A DNA stretch of 22,179 nt from an uncultured Pseudomonadota bacterium (GTDB lineage Bacteria > Desulfobacterota_B > Binatia > UBA9968). Below the pieces are notes generated by a model. It was not told the DNA's origin and searched no databases. It saw only the letters and a program-made list of their open reading frames with translations. The stretch's first letter is position 1, and every line of letters begins with the position of its first letter. Location: NCBI GenBank assembly GCA_946478635.1, contig CAMLCX010000018.1, forward strand, positions 1 through 22,179. Reading direction: 5' to 3'. Below are positions 19,215 to 22,179 of the stretch, piece by piece. The position numbers and the translations under genes are program-made.

Positions 19215-19243
19215 CTTATACCAGGAAATTTTCGCACCGGCAA
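19215..19243 (-). promoter_or_regulatory. Candidate sigma70-type promoter of guaBA
   Basis: On the minus strand TTGCCG (19243..19238) and TATAAG (19220..19215) are separated by exactly 17 bases. The predicted start point near 19208 gives a leader of about 80 bases that holds both hairpins and the guaB ribosome-binding site. Confidence 0.6.
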
Positions 19244-19376
19244 CAACGGCAGGCCGCTCAAAACGGCTGCCGTCGGTGATGCACTCCCCAGGCAAAGATC
19301 AAATCGGCGAATGGCAAATTCACCAGTTGAACGACGCGTTGTGAACAATACTCTACTATGGTACGCCATCTTCTCC

Positions 19377-19610
19377 ATGCCGCTCTACGAATACGAGTGC
19401 ACAAAAGGCCATCGCTTCGAGGCGATTCAGAAAGTCACCGACAAACCGCTCAAACGCTGCGATGTCTGTACGGGGTCGGCCAAGCGCGCGATCTCCCAGC
19501 CTACCCTGCTGCACAACCGCGGCGTCCACGTTTTCGATCGCGTCACCAAAGACGATGCCTTGCGCGCCCGGCCATCCTCGCTCAAGTCATTCAAGAAAGA
19601 CAAGTTCTAG
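19377..19610 (+). CDS. FmdB-family zinc-ribbon protein
   Basis: A 77-residue protein of the FmdB (putative regulatory) family, whose role is unknown in most bacteria. It starts with the family hallmark MPLYEYEC, then GHRFEAIQKVTDKPL and a CxxC pair, and continues into a basic tail ending SSLKSFKKDKF. The usual first CxxC is here C8-x3-H12, paired with C28 and C31, so the likely metal site is three Cys and one His. The frame is open to 19311, but the ATG at 19377 is chosen because it begins the conserved motif. It is divergent from guaB with about 250 bases between the two start codons. No clear ribosome-binding site is seen. Confidence 0.88.
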   Translation: MPLYEYECTKGHRFEAIQKVTDKPLKRCDVCTGSAKRAISQPTLLHNRGVHVFDRVTKDDALRARPSSLKSFKKDKF

Positions 19611-19767
19611 CGAAATTGCTTGCCGATCTTTGCGGCGACGCATTTCCCTGTCCTCGTAACTGCCCGCGCAATTCGCGGCGCTCAATCGTCCCTCATCGAT
19701 CCTCGACCAAATTCCAGTTGTGATTCCAGGACGCCTTTGGTAGCTTACGGACGCTTCTCGCCCGACC

Positions 19768-21291
19768 ATGCTCGCCAAAGTGAACAGCGCCGCTCTCTAT
19801 GGAATCGACGCCCTGCGCGTCGAAGTCGAAATCGATCTTGCCTCCGGACTGCCTCAGCTCGCCACCGTCGGACTGCCGGAGGGAGCGGTTAAGGAGAGCA
19901 AAGACCGGATTCGCGCGGCGGTGAAAAATTGCGGCTATAACTTTCCGGCCAAGCGCATCACCATCAATCTCGCCCCCGCCGACATTAAGAAGGAAGGATC
20001 GGCCTACGATTTGCCGATGGCCGTGGGCATTCTCGCCGCCGAGGAGTCGATCGAAAAAAATCTCCTCGACGAATATCTTTTAATCGGCGAGCTCTCGCTG
20101 GACGGCTCGGTGAAACCGGTGCGCGGCGCCTTGCCGATCGCGATGGCGGCCAAGAAGGAACATGTCAAGGGACTGATCCTCCCCGAGCAAAATGCGCCCG
20201 AGGCCGCGGTGGTTAGCGAAGTAGAAGTCCTAGGCGTGCGCGACCTGCCCCAGGTCGTGGAGTTTCTCAACGGCGCTCAGCGCATCACTCCGACCACGGT
20301 GAATGTCGCCGATCTCTTCAATCAGCATTCCCAATACAATGCCGATTTCAACGAGGTCAAAGGCCAGCAGCATGTCAAGCGCGCCTTGGAAGTCGCCGCC
20401 GCCGGCGGCCACAATGTTATCCTCGTCGGTCCGCCCGGATCGGGCAAGACCATGCTTGCGAAAAGGCTGCCGTCGATCCTGCCGGATCTGACCCTCGCCG
20501 AGGCGCTGGAGACGACCAAAATTCACAGCGTCATGGGTACGCTCAACGGCCAGGCGATCATCGCCACGCGGCCGTTTCGCTCGCCGCACCACACCATTTC
20601 CGATGCCGGCCTGGTCGGCGGCGGCACCGTGCCCAAGCCGGGCGAAGTTTCTCTCGCCCACAACGGCGTCCTGTTTCTCGACGAGCTGCCGGAGTTCCGC
20701 CGCAACGTCCTGGAAGTCATGCGCCAGCCGCTCGAGGACGGCAACATCACCGTCTCCCGCGCCATGGGCTCGATCAATTATCCCGCAAGCTTTATGTTGG
20801 TCGCCGCCATGAACCCCTGCCCATGCGGTTTTCAGACCGATCCGCAGAAGGAATGCGTCTGCACCCCGCTGCAGATCCAACGCTACCGCTCCAAAGTCTC
20901 CGGCCCGCTGCTCGACCGCATCGACATTCAAGTCGAGGTTCCCGGACTGCGCTATCAAGAACTGGCGACCAAAGACGCCGGGGAAAGCTCGGATGTCATC
21001 CGCCAGCGCGTGAACGCCGCGCGCATTCTGCAACTGCAACGATTCGAGAAAACAAAACTGCACTCAAACGCCCAGATGGGCACCCGAGAAATCCGCCGCT
21101 ACTGTTCCGTTAAGGACGATGCGGAAAAGTTACTCGAAACCGCGATCAACAAACTCGGACTCAGCGCGCGCGCCTACAGCCGCGTCCTCAAAGTCGGCCG
21201 CACCATCGCCGACCTCGCCGGCGCCGAAAACATCGAAGCCTCCCACATCGCTGAAGCAATTCAGTACCGCAGCTTGGATCGGCAGATGTGA
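19768..21291 (+). CDS. comM: YifB/ComM-family Mg-chelatase-like AAA+ ATPase
   Basis: ComM is a hexameric helicase that extends branch migration when transforming DNA is integrated. The 507-residue protein shows the N-terminal ChlI-like domain (SAALYGIDALRVEVEIDLASGLP, VGLPEGAVKESKDRIRAA, KRITINLAPADIKKEGSAYDLP), the Walker A motif GPPGSGKT at 221-228, the segment RPFRSPHHTISDAGLVGGG, the Walker B region GVLFLDELPEF, the Cys cluster NPCPCGFQTDPQKECVC, and a C-terminal lid with LGLSARAYSRVLKVGRTIADL. The gene is full length. It follows the FmdB gene by 157 bases. No strong ribosome-binding site is visible. Presence of comM alone does not prove competence, as many non-competent bacteria carry it. 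Confidence 0.96.
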   Translation: MLAKVNSAALYGIDALRVEVEIDLASGLPQLATVGLPEGAVKESKDRIRAAVKNCGYNFPAKRITINLAPADIKKEGSAYDLPMAVGILAAEESIEKNLLDEYLLIGELSLDGSVKPVRGALPIAMAAKKEHVKGLILPEQNAPEAAVVSEVEVLGVRDLPQVVEFLNGAQRITPTTVNVADLFNQHSQYNADFNEVKGQQHVKRALEVAAAGGHNVILVGPPGSGKTMLAKRLPSILPDLTLAEALETTKIHSVMGTLNGQAIIATRPFRSPHHTISDAGLVGGGTVPKPGEVSLAHNGVLFLDELPEFRRNVLEVMRQPLEDGNITVSRAMGSINYPASFMLVAAMNPCPCGFQTDPQKECVCTPLQIQRYRSKVSGPLLDRIDIQVEVPGLRYQELATKDAGESSDVIRQRVNAARILQLQRFEKTKLHSNAQMGTREIRRYCSVKDDAEKLLETAINKLGLSARAYSRVLKVGRTIADLAGAENIEASHIAEAIQYRSLDRQM

Positions 21292-21331
21292 GTGCGAAAC
21301 GGCGACCGCGAGAAGTTAGCGCTTATCGTGT

Positions 21332-21369
21332 TTGCGCCCCTCAAAAGCCAATGTTACACTTTTCTAACA
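21332..21369 (+). promoter_or_regulatory. Promoter and inverted-repeat operator candidate of the toxin-antitoxin pair
   Basis: TTGCGC (21332-21337) and TACACT (21355-21360) have 17-base spacing. An inverted repeat TGTTA (21352-21356), eight bases, TAACA (21365-21369) overlaps the -10 box and ends just before the ribosome-binding site. AbrB-type antitoxins usually repress their own operon by binding such repeats, so this is a natural operator candidate. Confidence 0.5.
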
Positions 21370-21384
21370 AAGGGAGACTTTTAT

Positions 21385-21636
21385 ATGTCCGTAGCCCAAC
21401 TTACGCCAAAGGGGCAGATTCTGGTGCCTAAGAACTTAAGACAGAAACTGGGGCTCAAGCCCGGTGGCAAGGTCCACATGGCCGAAGATGACGGACGACT
21501 GATTCTCACGCCGGTCCCTGCCGATCCAATCGAAGCCGCTACGGGATTCTTGAAGGGCAAGTTTTCCTTGACGCAAGATCTCCGCGGGGAACATCGCAAC
21601 GAGGCTCGACGTGAGCGAAAAGCTCGTTCTCGATAG
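21385..21636 (+). CDS. AbrB/MazE-fold antitoxin (VapB-type)
   Basis: An 83-residue DNA-binding antitoxin. Residues 3-50 form a SpoVT/AbrB swapped-hairpin domain: QLTPKGQILVPKNLRQKLGL, then KPGGKVHMAEDDGRLILTPV. The basic tail (ATGFLKGKFSLTQDLRGEHR) would wrap the toxin. ATG at 21385 is chosen because AGGGAG lies eight bases upstream; the frame is open to 21292, but that part does not match the family. It overlaps the toxin gene by 26 bases, the usual antitoxin-first, overlapping layout. AbrB-type antitoxin with PIN toxin is a standard VapBC combination. Confidence 0.9.
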   Translation: MSVAQLTPKGQILVPKNLRQKLGLKPGGKVHMAEDDGRLILTPVPADPIEAATGFLKGKFSLTQDLRGEHRNEARRERKARSR

Positions 21637-22018
21637 CTTCGCTCTCCTCAGTCTCTATCACCGGGAACCTGGCTGGCGGGTCGTTCAAAAGGCTCTCTAC
21701 GATCAAGGCAAGGCACGGACGCGCGCAGTTCTGAATTGGATTAACTGGGGCGAGTTTTTCTATATCGTTAAACGGCGCGTCGGCGCTGCCAAGACAACCG
21801 ACGCGCTGCACCTTCTCGAACAACTTCCGATCGAACTTTATCCGATCGACCAGCCGTTGGTGCGCGCCGCCGCCGAGATAAAAAGTGAGCACGCGCTCTC
21901 CTACGCCGACGCTTTTTGCGTCGCCACCGCCCAGCGTCTCGACGCCGCGGTTCTAACCAACGACCCGGAGTTCGAATCCGTAGAATCGCTTATCAAAATC
22001 CGCTGGCTAACAAAATAA
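21611..22018 (+). CDS. PIN-domain ribonuclease toxin (VapC-type)
   Basis: A 135-residue toxin expected to cut RNA (tRNA or rRNA in studied VapCs) and to be held inactive by the antitoxin before it. PIN-domain acidic residues are in place: D8 in LVLDSFALL, E48 in NWGEFFY, D100 in SYADAFCVA, and D118 in LTNDPEF. The length is typical. It starts with GTG at 21611, inside the end of the antitoxin gene, so translation is coupled. All catalytic positions are present, so the toxin looks active. As the pair has its own promoter-like region, it may be an acquired module beside an otherwise core block. Confidence 0.92.
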   Translation: MSEKLVLDSFALLSLYHREPGWRVVQKALYDQGKARTRAVLNWINWGEFFYIVKRRVGAAKTTDALHLLEQLPIELYPIDQPLVRAAAEIKSEHALSYADAFCVATAQRLDAAVLTNDPEFESVESLIKIRWLTK

Positions 22019-22179
22019 TCATTTGGAGGTAGTGCCTCTAAGTAGGGCGATCCGGCTAGCAGCACCAACCGGTTTACTCAACAAAGGGCATCCGTCGTGA
22101 TGATGGTTCGGTTTTCTAAAAGAAACCGCGTCGTACTAAACTGTGCAGCAAGGGTAAAGACTTGACCCTCAAGGCTCTT
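22019..22179. other. Right-edge noncoding stretch, no gene seen
   Basis: The last 161 bases hold no convincing coding frame, tRNA or terminator. Two small hairpins are present (GAGG-TAGTG-CCTC near 22026-22038, and CGGTTT/AAACCG at 22109-22128), neither followed by a T-run. An upstream region of a gene beyond the edge is possible. Confidence 0.4.

Noticed and set aside
19221..19225. CCTGG as an antiterminator partner for CCAGG in the guaB terminator
   Set aside because: It lies in the promoter spacer and would not be transcribed from the predicted start.
19611..19767. Terminator between the FmdB gene and comM (CCGCG-CAATT-CGCGG)
   Set aside because: The stem is only five pairs and no T-run follows.
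20230..21063. A 277-codon minus-strand ORF antisense to comM
   Set aside because: Shadow of comM with typical reverse-complement composition; comM motifs are complete.
22019..22179. Short ORF starting MMVRFSKRNRVV at the right edge and two hairpins
   Set aside because: The frame stops after 21 codons and has no likeness to anything; the hairpins lack T-runs.

Overview
The window is mostly one long run of bacterial housekeeping genes read from the minus strand (about 19.2 kb down to 1), followed by a plus-strand group at the right end (about 19.4 to 22.0 kb). No rRNA, CRISPR array, insertion sequence, phage gene or plasmid replication gene is visible. Base composition looks moderately GC-rich and even. 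The gene order pgsA, thrS, infC, rpmI, rplT, pheS, pheT, ihfA, merR, tRNA-Pro, pcm, then a LysM lipoprotein, suggests a Gram-negative bacterium of the broad deltaproteobacterial type (Desulfobacterota, Binatota or a related group). IHF-alpha, a lipoprotein signal, and HflX and DnaE of proteobacterial type agree with this. The taxon is an inference from gene order and protein style.

Minus strand, in transcription order. A candidate promoter and a leader with a terminator-like hairpin precede guaB, which overlaps guaA (IMP to XMP to GMP). A LOG-family nucleotide phosphoribohydrolase and a Nudix hydrolase follow and overlap each other by 4 nt. Then come dnaE (replicative polymerase), hflX (ribosome-splitting GTPase) and pgsA (phosphatidylglycerol-phosphate synthase), all overlapping end to start. 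A tRNA-Val(GAC) gene sits just before thrS. The translation cluster thrS, infC, rpmI, rplT, pheS, pheT, ihfA follows in the order known from E. coli, then a MerR-type regulator, tRNA-Pro(GGG), a small uncharacterised coiled-coil protein, pcm (isoaspartyl repair), and the start of a LysM lipoprotein (NlpD-like) that leaves the left edge.

Plus strand. A small FmdB-type zinc-ribbon protein starts divergently from guaB. It is followed by a ComM/YifB AAA+ ATPase (branch migration during transformation), then a VapBC-type toxin-antitoxin pair (AbrB-fold antitoxin and PIN-domain toxin) with its own likely promoter and operator. The last 160 bases hold no recognisable gene.

I found no clear new multi-gene system. 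The points most worth a second look are: (1) a non-standard ATC start codon for infC behind a strong ribosome-binding site, which adds 25 residues that match IF3; (2) a bacterial-type PheT that lacks the whole N-terminal tRNA-binding OB domain, next to a PheS carrying a four-cysteine knuckle; (3) a promoter, hairpin and terminator arrangement in the guaB leader that looks like attenuation; (4) stable hairpins before rpmI, rplT and pheT; and (5) the LysM lipoprotein whose signal peptide has no normal start codon in frame.
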